The position numbers and the translations under genes are program-made. Shown here piece after piece: positions 8,808 through 17,099 of a DNA stretch of 21,504 nucleotides. Numbering within the stretch: the stretch's first letter is position 1; each line of letters starts with the position of its first letter. The DNA lies in assembly GCA_019414725.1 (NCBI GenBank), contig DXLM01000053.1, positions 1 through 21,504 on the forward strand, read 5' to 3'. Source of the stretch: Bacteroides sp. (GTDB lineage Bacteria; Bacteroidota; Bacteroidia; Bacteroidales; Bacteroidaceae). Under the pieces are notes generated by a model, which saw only the letters and a list, made by a program, of their open reading frames with translations, was not told the origin of the DNA and did not search any database.

Positions 8808-8847
8808 GTTTTTATAAGAGCTTGCCGTAACAAGCCCTTATAAAAAC
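8808..8847 (-). promoter_or_regulatory. Long intra-operon stem-loop between susD and GDPD genes
   Basis: The two arms pair almost perfectly. In the minus-strand transcript the 5' arm is G-TTTTTATAAG-G-GCTTG (ending 8831), the loop is the six bases TTACGG (8830-8825), and the 3' arm is CAAGC-T-CTTATAAAAA-C. That gives about 17 pairs. The single irregular pair (8819/8836) is G-U in minus-strand RNA but A-C on the plus strand, so the fold favours the operon transcript. No U-tract follows, so it is not a classical terminator. It could protect the 3' end of susC-susD mRNA or attenuate reading into the enzyme genes. Confidence 0.75.
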
Positions 8848-8859
8848 TTATTTAATTTA

Positions 8860-10500
8860 TCAATAACCGTAATTTTGCTTCCAGTTGGTGTTTGAATTCA
8901 TCAAGCCGACAGATACAGGGAAGATTCTACGCCATTTCTCGGTCTTGGCTTCCGGATGATATTGATTTTTATATCCCCAGTCGTCTTCGAACTTTCCAAA
9001 ACGGATTAGGTCATTGCGACGCCATGTTTCTGCGTAAAATTCACGTGCACGCTCTTCAAGCAACTCGTCCAATGAAGGAGAATGCTCCAATAATGGAGCG
9101 TTACAGTAGCTGCGTATTTGGTTGAACAGGGATTGTGGCGTATCACCGTTCGTAGCTGTTGCTCCCCGTAGAATAGCTTCTGCTTTCATCAGCAGAATAT
9201 CTGCATAACGGAAGATAGGTACATCATTGCTTTGATTCCGGTTATAGAGGTTATAATCGTCTGCTTGAATAGCCCATTTGATGCATCGGTATCCCTGGCA
9301 CCATGCGTTCAAGTCATTTCCAAGATCCATTTGGTCATTCAAGATGGTGATATTCTTGGTGAGGACAACTTGTTGTCCGTTGTATATATAAGGTTCTGTT
9401 CCCATTGTATGTGTGCTGATGTCATAATAGTTGATCGCACCTTTCATGATGATGTCATTGCGTTCATCTCCTTCCAGGCAAAAACGGTCTGCTGCTTCAG
9501 GAGTGACGATGAAAACGCCTCCAGCATTTTTGGATAGTGTTATACCGAACAGTCCTTTGCCGTCCGCGCCGTCATTGTTGAATTTAGGCCAGAATTGAAA
9601 ACGGGCGTAAGTATTGGCTCTGGTTGATGTTTCATTATTTTGGTATGGCATTGCATAGATGAAATCTTTGATCTGATAGCCGTTGTCCGGCATGAATTTC
9701 TTGCGATAACCATCACTGAGGTTGAAATGACCAGAGGCGATGATATCATCGCAATATTTTATGACATCATTCAATTTGGAATTAGTCATGCTTGGATCAT
9801 AAGTAGCTACATCATCACAGGTATAAACAGCCCAGTTTATATAGAGTTTGGCAAGGAGAGCCTCAGCCATCCATTTGGTTGGCTTGCCATAAGTGGAAGC
9901 ATCAACATCTTCTTTTAAACCGCCGGAAGCCAAAGCACGAAGCAGGTCGCTTTCGATAAATTTTGTAATTTCGGAACGGGGAGAACGGTCGATAGCTTCA
10001 GAATCGCCGATCAAATGGTCTAATTTGGGAGTTGCTCCGAATGTATCCATAAAAATAAAATGATAGAAAGCACGCATGGCAAGTGCCGGAGCAATCAAGG
10101 CTTCTTGTTCGGTATTGTTTTCATCCTCTCCACCCAGGTCAAAAATTGCTTGATTGCACTTTGTGATTGCAGCTGGAATATCACCGGCCCAGTCCACGTG
10201 TGCGTCTCCTGGAAGGCTGGCATGAAGAGAGGAATGGATATAATTGCCGCCATCATACCAGTTACCACCAAATGTCACTGCCATGAATTCATCAGAGGAC
10301 AGCAGGGCAGCTTCCATATAACGACGTCCTAATGCTCCGCCGAATCCATAATACAAACCTGCCATTTTCGCTTCTTTGGCAATTTCGGAATCCGGGTATT
10401 CTGTATAAGTGGATTTAAGATCCACATCTAGATCTGTGCAGGAGGAGAAGGTGAACAGACCACCTACTAGCCAGGTTATTAATTTTATGCTATTTTTCAT
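8860..10500 (-). CDS. susD-like: SusD-family glycan-binding lipoprotein
   Basis: This is the outer-membrane glycan-binding partner of the SusC transporter, 546 residues from the ATG at 10500. A further in-frame codon at 10512 is only TTG, so I prefer the ATG, which lies 20 bases from the SusC stop. The signal peptide ends in a lipobox (F-S-S with Cys21), followed by T-D-L-D-V-D-L, acidic as expected for surface export in Bacteroidetes. SusD/RagB features include the TPR-like helical part with A-P-A-L-A-M-R-A-F-Y-H (about 140), the P-I-F-R-Y-A-D-I-L-L-M-K-A-E-A helix (about 430), and the C-terminal E-R-A-R-E-F-Y-A-E-T-W-R-R-N-D-L-I-R-F-G segment. It would cap the SusC barrel and capture the substrate at the cell surface. 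The ligand cannot be read from sequence. Confidence 0.96.
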   Translation of the reverse strand: MKNSIKLITWLVGGLFTFSSCTDLDVDLKSTYTEYPDSEIAKEAKMAGLYYGFGGALGRRYMEAALLSSDEFMAVTFGGNWYDGGNYIHSSLHASLPGDAHVDWAGDIPAAITKCNQAIFDLGGEDENNTEQEALIAPALAMRAFYHFIFMDTFGATPKLDHLIGDSEAIDRSPRSEITKFIESDLLRALASGGLKEDVDASTYGKPTKWMAEALLAKLYINWAVYTCDDVATYDPSMTNSKLNDVIKYCDDIIASGHFNLSDGYRKKFMPDNGYQIKDFIYAMPYQNNETSTRANTYARFQFWPKFNNDGADGKGLFGITLSKNAGGVFIVTPEAADRFCLEGDERNDIIMKGAINYYDISTHTMGTEPYIYNGQQVVLTKNITILNDQMDLGNDLNAWCQGYRCIKWAIQADDYNLYNRNQSNDVPIFRYADILLMKAEAILRGATATNGDTPQSLFNQIRSYCNAPLLEHSPSLDELLEERAREFYAETWRRNDLIRFGKFEDDWGYKNQYHPEAKTEKWRRIFPVSVGLMNSNTNWKQNYGY

Positions 10501-10520
10501 ATCAGTTTTCAATTATATGG

Positions 10521-13500
10521 TTAGAAATTCATGTTTACACCGATCATAAATGAACGGGTACGCGGATAGTAATTGGTGCGTCTGTCCATACCCGGTTCCA
10601 AGCCTCCAAGGTTGATTTCCGGATCACGACCGGAGTAACCGGTAATGGTGAATACATTATTACAAGTAGCGTATAGCTTGAGCGAGTTTATCCAGTTACC
10701 AATTTTGCCGAAAGTATATCCCAATGAAACCGAGGACAGACGGAAATAACTACCGTTCTCTATCCAGCGATTGGATGGTGCTTGAGATTGTGTGTCTGTA
10801 GCACGGTGTTCGGTAGCTACGCTTTTTAATACATTGCGGCCTTCTTTCACAAAAGAAACATTAGAGTATTGTTCTGCAGTGGCGTTGTAGATATCTTGTC
10901 CAAAAACACCAGTAAAGAATAAATCGAGATTCCAGTTCTTGTATTGGAAGTTATTGCTCCAGCCTAAATTTAAATCAGGTTGTGCACAGCCGGTAATAGT
11001 ACGGTCTCTATCAGTTTCAGGATCTGTGGTCGTTTCGCCTGTACGCTCACCCGTTTCAGGATCGTGTACATAAAAGATGGATACTCCTTGGTTATTGTAG
11101 CCGGCCCATTCGTAGGTGTAGAAGGTGCCGATAGGATGTCCTTCCATGATGCGCTGTACGTCTGCATTTGAAGAATAACCTGCGATTTCAGGATCGGCTG
11201 CACGGATATAATCTACGGAATATTCACTGTTGGATATACTTTCTACGTTATTTTTATTATGAGATAAGTTCAAACTGGTTTGCCAAGAGAAATTTTTTGT
11301 TTGTATAGGAGTGGCATTAATGGTAAATTCAATACCTTTATTGCTGATATCTCCCACATTGGCCGGCATGGTTCCGAAAGGATAGCGGTTTGTGGAAACC
11401 TCGTAAGTGTATATCAGGTCGCTGGTACGCTTGTCATAGTATTCGATGGTTCCTCCTAATCTGCCTCCAAAGAAGCTGAAGTCCAGCCCGATGTTCAACA
11501 TGGCTGTACGTTCCCATTTTAGGTCTGGATTGGCATTTGAGGCGGCTGCCAGGGTATGGTAACTATTCTGTGTGCCATTGGCGTTTGTATAGTTGAACCA
11601 ACCTGAAGTACTGTAAGTCTGGATAGCCGAATAAGCTCCGAATCCGAGTGAGTTACCACTAACACCATAACCAACACGGAACTTCAAGTCATCGAAAACA
11701 TTTAAATCTTTGATGAACTTTTCTTCGCTCATACGCCATGCCAACGATGCAGATGGAAAAGTTCCCCAACGGTTATTCTTTCCAAAAGCAGAGGAGCCGT
11801 CACGGCGAATTGTTGCTTGAAGCAGGTATTTGCTGTTGAAGGAGTAGTTGATACGTCCATAAAATGAGATCATGCGTAAAGTTTCCAAATGACCGTTATT
11901 ATTGCTGGTGATACCGCCATTCTGCCAATCCATTTTATTGGCAAGGTTCAGATTATAAAAGGTGGTGTTATCATTGTAAAAGTCGTAGACATCCAGACCG
12001 AAACTGTCATTGTCATCATTCTGTTCCCATGAATAACCGGCCATCAGGCCCAGTTTGTGGATATTGGCGAATGTATGATCATAGTTTATGTATGTTTCAA
12101 GAATTTTTTTCTTGTTTTCTGTTGCAATACGTTTAGCTTCGCCATTTCGGGTGTTATATTGGGATTTGCTGGTATGGTATTCGTTCCATATATATTGTTC
12201 GTCTTGATAGGAAAGACTTAAGTTCCATTTCAAGTCCTTAGTGATATCTAAAGTACCTTTGGCTGTTCCTTGAAGGAGTTTCTTGTTATTTTCAAAAGTA
12301 TCTTCATTGATCATGGATACAGGATTGAAGTTTTGGGAGATAGTTTTGTCGCTATACCAAGAACCGTCTGCATTGGTGACAGGAACTAGTGGAGAATAAT
12401 AATTCATGGCATCGAATACGGATTGGCCATCTTTGGCGGAATCAACGGTGGTACCTTTTGATTGTGCGGCATTCACATTAAAGGCTAAGGTGAGCCGATC
12501 ATTCAGTGCTTTGGTTTGCAAGAATGCGCGGCCGCCGAAACGCTCGAAATCTGTACCACGTACGATACCTTGTTTGTTTTGATAACTCATGCTGGCACTG
12601 TATTGAGTCTTTTCTGAACCGCCATTGATAGAAACGTTGTGGTTATGACTGATTGCTGTGCGCAGTACTTCATCGTTCCAATTGGTGCTTGCTCCTTTGT
12701 CATTCGGAAGAGTGATGTTATTTTCCTTGGCATAGGTGCGGAGTTCGTCGGCAGTCATCATATCTAAACGCTTGGCAATGTTGTCAAATGCAAGATATGC
12801 GCTGTAGTTTACAGAAGTGTGCTCACTTTTACTACCTTTTTTGGTGGTAATCAAGATTACACCGTTAGCAGCCTTGGAGCCATAAATAGCCGTTGCAGAA
12901 GCGTCACGAAGTACGTCAATGCTTTCAATATCTTCGGGAGCAATCAGACTTAATGACATACCGGGAATACCGTCAATAACATAATAAGGTTCCATTGCCG
13001 CACCGGTACGCAGAGAAGAAGCCCCACGTAAAGAGATAGAAGCTGTACCAGAAGTCGGGTCGCTGCTTTGTACTACCGTCAAACCAGGAACTTTACCTTG
13101 CAACAACTGTCCAGGGTCAGAATAAACTCCTACATTCAGTTTGTCTGCTTTCACAGTGGTAATGGAGCTGGTTACATCCTTACGACTCATACTGCCATAA
13201 CCTACTACCACAACTTCATCTAATGTTTTAGAATCTTCTTCCATAATAATCTTCAAAGAAGATCCTTTTACTGTAATTTCCTGGGTAGTGTAACCCACGT
13301 AAGAGAATACGAGTGTCTTTCCTTGTGCTACATTCAGTGTAAACTGTCCGTTAAAGTCAGTGATAACACCGTTGGTAGTACCTTTTTCGACTACATTCAC
13401 TCCGATAAGGGGTTCTCCGGTCTTGTCTGTGACAATACCGTTAACTTGATTTTGAGCAAATGCCAGTGTACTGTTTAATAGGAGTAATGCAAAGACTACT

Positions 13501-13544
13501 ATCTGTGCAAATGTCCTTTGGGTTAGAGATTGTACGTTTAGCAT
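10521..13544 (-). CDS. susC-like: SusC-family TonB-dependent outer-membrane glycan transporter
   Basis: This 1007-residue TonB-dependent receptor imports glycan fragments into the periplasm. A signal peptide covers 1-30 (ending A-F-A). A carboxypeptidase-regulatory-like domain follows at about 33-103 (V-N-G-I-V-T-D ... F-S-Y-V-G-Y). The TonB box L-D-E-V-V-V-V-G-Y-G lies at 108-117, the plug at about 120-230 (S-L-R-G-A-S-S, A-T-A-I-Y-G-S-K-A-A-N-G-V-I), and then the 22-strand barrel, ending in the aromatic G-V-N-M-N-F. No N-terminal STN domain is present, in keeping with an HTCS-controlled system rather than a sigma/anti-sigma one. Its start follows a 75-base gap after the acetyltransferase in which I see no Bacteroides -7 box, so it is probably transcribed from the promoter before GH89. 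Having GH89 and the acetyltransferase ahead of susC is a less common order. Confidence 0.97.
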   Translation of the reverse strand: MLNVQSLTQRTFAQIVVFALLLLNSTLAFAQNQVNGIVTDKTGEPLIGVNVVEKGTTNGVITDFNGQFTLNVAQGKTLVFSYVGYTTQEITVKGSSLKIIMEEDSKTLDEVVVVGYGSMSRKDVTSSITTVKADKLNVGVYSDPGQLLQGKVPGLTVVQSSDPTSGTASISLRGASSLRTGAAMEPYYVIDGIPGMSLSLIAPEDIESIDVLRDASATAIYGSKAANGVILITTKKGSKSEHTSVNYSAYLAFDNIAKRLDMMTADELRTYAKENNITLPNDKGASTNWNDEVLRTAISHNHNVSINGGSEKTQYSASMSYQNKQGIVRGTDFERFGGRAFLQTKALNDRLTLAFNVNAAQSKGTTVDSAKDGQSVFDAMNYYSPLVPVTNADGSWYSDKTISQNFNPVSMINEDTFENNKKLLQGTAKGTLDITKDLKWNLSLSYQDEQYIWNEYHTSKSQYNTRNGEAKRIATENKKKILETYINYDHTFANIHKLGLMAGYSWEQNDDNDSFGLDVYDFYNDNTTFYNLNLANKMDWQNGGITSNNNGHLETLRMISFYGRINYSFNSKYLLQATIRRDGSSAFGKNNRWGTFPSASLAWRMSEEKFIKDLNVFDDLKFRVGYGVSGNSLGFGAYSAIQTYSTSGWFNYTNANGTQNSYHTLAAASNANPDLKWERTAMLNIGLDFSFFGGRLGGTIEYYDKRTSDLIYTYEVSTNRYPFGTMPANVGDISNKGIEFTINATPIQTKNFSWQTSLNLSHNKNNVESISNSEYSVDYIRAADPEIAGYSSNADVQRIMEGHPIGTFYTYEWAGYNNQGVSIFYVHDPETGERTGETTTDPETDRDRTITGCAQPDLNLGWSNNFQYKNWNLDLFFTGVFGQDIYNATAEQYSNVSFVKEGRNVLKSVATEHRATDTQSQAPSNRWIENGSYFRLSSVSLGYTFGKIGNWINSLKLYATCNNVFTITGYSGRDPEINLGGLEPGMDRRTNYYPRTRSFMIGVNMNF

Positions 13545-13619
13545 AGAATTTAATTTTGGTTTTGATTAATATGTTCTTGTTTAATACTGCATAGTTCTCT
13601 ATATATTATGAATTGGTTG

Positions 13620-14738
13620 TTACAGTTTGATGTATATTTTCTTAAGATATAGCGGATAACCGATACACCCCAAAAACAGAGTGAAAACGAGGGCGTAGAC
13701 AGCTGAGGCAAGGTAGGTGTCGGTTATTCCTGAATGAATGGCTGCATAGGCTGCCGCCTTCCATCCGGTACTTCCCATCATAATGGCAAGTACTTCGCTC
13801 AGTACATAGAGGAATAGGGGGTTGACGCCGAAGATGATGAAGAAGCGGCACCATTTTTGTTTATTCCTTATGTCTATATAATACATTAATGTGGCAAGTG
13901 ACATGGAAGCCGCTCCGCAGGTCACCAGAACAAAAGTAGGAGACCATATTCTTTTATTTAAAGGCAGCGCATCTGCCAACAAATAGCCGATACTCATCAG
14001 AATGAATCCGGTCAAGAACAAACGGAGCACTTTGTTTTCTGTCTGATGGCTTTGTATTATCCATTTTCCACATGAAAAACCGATACAAGTGTGGGCGATA
14101 GCAGAGAGAGTGCTTACAAATCCTTCCGGATCAATCGGGCTCTTCTGATAGAGATGCGCTTCGCCGAAAAGTTGCCTGTCAATGATGGATAAAATATTGC
14201 TTTCATCGCAGGTATAACCGTTCCCCATGCATAATATGACAGTGTAACTTACCAGTAAGATAAAGGTTAATGTGGGGATGAACTTATGATTCATAAATAG
14301 GGCTGTAAAAGAAATAACACAGTAACATAAAGCAATGCGTTGCAGTACCCCGGGGATGCGCAGATGGACAAAAGGCAGGAAGTCACCTTCACATACATGG
14401 TCAAACCAACCGATTGCCCATCCGATGCATAGAATAAGAAATGTGCGTTTCAATATCTTGGTTACCACTTGTAGGGAAACGTTGAAATTGAATTTGTTCA
14501 ATGAAATATATGTTGAAATACCCATGATGAACAGAAAGAAAGGAAAAACCAAGTCACAAGGTGTCAGTCCGTTCCATGCAGAATGTTGTAAAGGTACATA
14601 CGACACTTTGCCTCCTGCATTGTTAACCAGAATCATTCCTGCTACAGTGATGCCCCTGAGTGCATCGAGTGACAAAAGCCTTTTTTTAATGGGCAGTGCC
14701 TGCTGTGCGGTTTCTGTATCGAGTTCTTTCTTTTTCAT
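13620..14738 (-). CDS. COG4299/HGSNAT-like multipass membrane acetyltransferase
   Basis: This polytopic inner-membrane protein of 372 residues has about ten hydrophobic segments. It carries the COG4299 (heparan-alpha-glucosaminide N-acetyltransferase catalytic domain, DUF5009-related) signature: R-L-L-S-L-D-A-L-R-G (20-29), M-I-L-V-N-N (35-40) and H-S-A-W-N-G-L-T-P-C-D-L-V-F-P-F (52-67). His52 aligns by motif with the proposed active-site histidine of human HGSNAT (H-A-S-W-N-G-L-T-V-A-D-L-V-F-P). HGSNAT takes acetyl from cytosolic acetyl-CoA and puts it on the amino group of terminal alpha-glucosamine on the far side of the membrane. In this cell that far side is the periplasm. The gene starts 7 bases after the GH89 stop, which supports a shared job. 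Caveat: bacterial homologues (NagX in Xanthomonas) have been linked to GlcNAc uptake, so a transport or accessory role is possible. Confidence 0.85.
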   Translation of the reverse strand: MKKKELDTETAQQALPIKKRLLSLDALRGITVAGMILVNNAGGKVSYVPLQHSAWNGLTPCDLVFPFFLFIMGISTYISLNKFNFNVSLQVVTKILKRTFLILCIGWAIGWFDHVCEGDFLPFVHLRIPGVLQRIALCYCVISFTALFMNHKFIPTLTFILLVSYTVILCMGNGYTCDESNILSIIDRQLFGEAHLYQKSPIDPEGFVSTLSAIAHTCIGFSCGKWIIQSHQTENKVLRLFLTGFILMSIGYLLADALPLNKRIWSPTFVLVTCGAASMSLATLMYYIDIRNKQKWCRFFIIFGVNPLFLYVLSEVLAIMMGSTGWKAAAYAAIHSGITDTYLASAVYALVFTLFLGCIGYPLYLKKIYIKL

Positions 14739-14745
14739 CTTACTA

Positions 14746-16998
14746 TCAATTGTTTATCAATGTTATAGCCTCTTTCGCTACTTCTATACAATCACCTTCG
14801 GCAGATGCCGCATAGGTGTTCTTTGCCAGTGTCCATGGTTCTTCCAGGGCATACCAATCTATGGTCATGGCTGGATTATCGGCAGTGGGGGTTGATGAAT
14901 TACCTACTGGCAGTACAGGAAGTTTGCCATCCAGTTGGTCTTGCAGTACTTGCCAGTATTTTTCCCAACGTTTATAATAAAAGTCGCGCAGTAGTCCGTT
15001 CCATTCTTTATGGGCATAATCTCGTAACTTACCGATGTCGGCGCAGTAACGGTTTCCCCATGTGGTAATTTGTACGCGGGCATTCCATTCGTAGAGGTCT
15101 TTCTCTTCAGATGTACTTCCTAGATTGCGCGCTTGTTGAATCCAGTTCCCTACTTTGAATTCTTTGCGTGTGCCCAACAGTTTGTCTTGCATTATCAGTA
15201 GTTCCAAGAACTGTCGGGTATGTGTGGCATAACTTTTTTTATCGAAGCTTTTAAAGTCGGCAACAGCGTAATTGTACACTATTCGGGCACGGTCGGCAAT
15301 GGCTTGTCGGGTGATATCAACTAGATCATATTCAAAGTTGTTGTTACCGCGATATTTGTGTGCCACGCTCACCATCAATCGTGCGGCTTCTGCTGTGGTA
15401 GTGGGGTCGTAATAGTTGCACATTTTGCTCCAGCTGGATGCTTGGAAATTATTCAGTGATGGGCGCCCGCAAAAGATACTTTCGTGAGGACCTTGTTGGT
15501 TGTTGCCTGCCGGACAGTTGTAGATACCGTTTGCCAAGATTTGCCAAGCTTGCCAGATAGATTCATCGTCTGTGCCATAGCGTGCGCGGATGTATTGTTT
15601 TATCCATTCTTCTTTGGTAAACTTTTCTGCACGCCAAGGTAGTTCGCACATCAGTTCGAACATAACGGGATTATTTTCAATGCCTTCCATTGTCAGACCG
15701 ATGCCTTTTAGCTGAGCGGCCAGTGGGTTGTCTTTGGTTAGGTAAAAATTATGAAGAAGTTGGTCCATCCTTCCATGCAAACCCACGTTCCCACCGAAAT
15801 TTTCCAACAGGCAGAACAACCAGTTGTGTTCTTCGTATCCTTTGTCTCGTTTCCATATAGAGGGAATGCCCCACATGGGACGACATTCGCTAAATAAATC
15901 AAGGATGAGCAGATCGCCGGGATTCAGCGCTTTCATCATTTCCGGGCGTGGATTTTCTGTCCATCCCTGCACCACCCACACAGCTTTTGGATTAGCCTTT
16001 TTCATTGCATCCATAATAGCCTTGCCGGCTTTGCCGAAGTCTAGTCCGGCAGGCAAGCTTTTGGCTTCATGAAAAGGATCGATGGAGTAGTAGTCACTTG
16101 TTCCATACAGCTTTTCGGTTTCTTCGTAAAAAAGGCTGGCAATCTGGGTAAACTTGGGATCGTCGGGCAGTAAGATTCCCGGTCGGTCAAACCCGTTCCA
16201 TTTGTTGAGAGTGCTTTGGGCGGATTCCGAGGAAGTGTTGCTTAATGTTTTCTCTTCTTTTCCACCATCAATACGTTTTCCCAAATCCAGTTTGGAGGGG
16301 ATCATACCCGAGTAACCGGGCAGTACGGGGTGCATTCCCCATTCTTTCATTCGTTTCAATATTTTTTTCTGCAAGTCTTCTTGCTGTTTATACCAACTAT
16401 CGGGGTTAGGGCCTCCCCAGCCTTCCAAATTGTTCATTTCCCACCAGGCAAGGAATGCTGGTCCGGCAATAAAATCATTGATTTGCTGTTTGGAAAATCC
16501 TAAGCGGAGTAATAGGTTACGCCACACACATTCATGTCCTACGGCAGCAAGTGGCAGGTTGATGCCATGCAGTGCCATCCAATCCAGTTCCTCTTCCCAA
16601 CGTTTCCAATCCCAAAATGCCATGGAGTAGGAGTAGGTGCAGTAATTGAAATCATAACGCAGGGCCAGATTTGTTTCGTGGCGTTCTTTACGGAAGACGG
16701 GAGGAAGAACATTGGGTAGTGAGGCATGCATACTGTTCCATGACAGGTGGATTCCGGCATGATACTTTAAGTACCAGTTGATTCCGGTTGCTATATTAAT
16801 ATAGGTATTGCCTCGTATCACTACCTTGTCGCCTTTTTGGTCCAACTCGAAAAAGTCATTTGAGCTTTTGTGTAGTTCGACTACGAACTTGTCCGATGCT
16901 CCCTTGTCTATCCTTTCCAGCATTTCCTTGATGGGGTTTGCCAGTATACCGGAGGGGAGTAATATCAGCCAGCTCAATAATAAGAATGTGTTTTTCAT
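14746..16998 (-). CDS. GH89 alpha-N-acetylglucosaminidase (NAGLU family)
   Basis: This exported retaining alpha-N-acetylglucosaminidase has 750 residues. I choose the third of three closely spaced ATGs (17010, 17004, 16998) because the signal peptide then starts M-K-N-T-F-L-L-L and a -7 box lies only about 13 bases above the first one. The order is N-terminal domain, then the GH89 signature Y-D-F-N-Y-C-T-Y-S-Y-S-M-A-F-W-D-W-x-R-W (about 115-135) with D-W-M-A-L-H-G-I-N-L-P-L-A, then the barrel. Catalytic candidates by motif with human NAGLU are Glu311 (D-P-F-H-E) and Glu438 (T-M-E-G-I), so both are present. A polar loop at about 240-270, rich in Lys, Glu, Ser and Thr, looks like a local insertion. 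No lipobox is present, so it is probably periplasmic. It is first in the enzyme operon and is followed directly by the HGSNAT-like gene. Confidence 0.95.
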   Translation of the reverse strand: MKNTFLLLSWLILLPSGILANPIKEMLERIDKGASDKFVVELHKSSNDFFELDQKGDKVVIRGNTYINIATGINWYLKYHAGIHLSWNSMHASLPNVLPPVFRKERHETNLALRYDFNYCTYSYSMAFWDWKRWEEELDWMALHGINLPLAAVGHECVWRNLLLRLGFSKQQINDFIAGPAFLAWWEMNNLEGWGGPNPDSWYKQQEDLQKKILKRMKEWGMHPVLPGYSGMIPSKLDLGKRIDGGKEEKTLSNTSSESAQSTLNKWNGFDRPGILLPDDPKFTQIASLFYEETEKLYGTSDYYSIDPFHEAKSLPAGLDFGKAGKAIMDAMKKANPKAVWVVQGWTENPRPEMMKALNPGDLLILDLFSECRPMWGIPSIWKRDKGYEEHNWLFCLLENFGGNVGLHGRMDQLLHNFYLTKDNPLAAQLKGIGLTMEGIENNPVMFELMCELPWRAEKFTKEEWIKQYIRARYGTDDESIWQAWQILANGIYNCPAGNNQQGPHESIFCGRPSLNNFQASSWSKMCNYYDPTTTAEAARLMVSVAHKYRGNNNFEYDLVDITRQAIADRARIVYNYAVADFKSFDKKSYATHTRQFLELLIMQDKLLGTRKEFKVGNWIQQARNLGSTSEEKDLYEWNARVQITTWGNRYCADIGKLRDYAHKEWNGLLRDFYYKRWEKYWQVLQDQLDGKLPVLPVGNSSTPTADNPAMTIDWYALEEPWTLAKNTYAASAEGDCIEVAKEAITLINN

Positions 16999-17022
16999 AT
17001 ACATTTGCATTTCTGTTTTTTA

Positions 17023-17030
17023 CAAATGTA
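17023..17030 (-). promoter_or_regulatory. Candidate -7 box of the main operon promoter
   Basis: In the gap between the HTCS gene and GH89 the minus strand reads TACATTTG, an exact match to the Bacteroides -7 consensus TAnnTTTG and the same octamer as in the HTCS promoter. No TTTG is found 19-21 bases upstream (the corresponding bases include CCTA). A promoter with a good -7 and no -33 fits one that needs an activator, here presumably the HTCS AraC-type domain. Transcription would start near 17015, giving a leader of under 20 bases. Confidence 0.5.
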
Positions 17031-17076
17031 AGGGAAACAAAGCTTTTTATAGGAGAATATGGTGCACAAATGGAGT

Positions 17077-17099
17077 AAAATAGTAAAGTGAACTATTTT
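17077..17099 (-). terminator. Weak AT-rich hairpin at the HTCS stop codon
   Basis: The minus strand reads AAAATAG, a nine-base spacer, then CTATTTT, a seven-pair stem that includes the HTCS stop codon. It has one G-C pair and no clean U-tract after it. It may be a weak end for the regulator transcript, or chance in AT-rich sequence. Confidence 0.22.

Noticed and set aside
8808..8847. Stem-loop as an intrinsic terminator ending the operon after susD
   Set aside because: No run of U follows the stem on the transcribed strand, and no Bacteroides -7 box is visible before the next gene, so read-through is more likely.
14335..14895. 186-residue plus-strand ORF
   Set aside because: It lies antisense across the junction of the acetyltransferase and GH89 genes, both strongly supported by motifs, and has no recognisable domain.
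154..16998. Heparan sulfate PUL, suggested by GH89 plus HGSNAT-like protein
   Set aside because: No sulfatase, heparin lyase (PL12, PL13 and similar) or GH88 is present, while two alpha-mannosidases and two phosphoesterases are.
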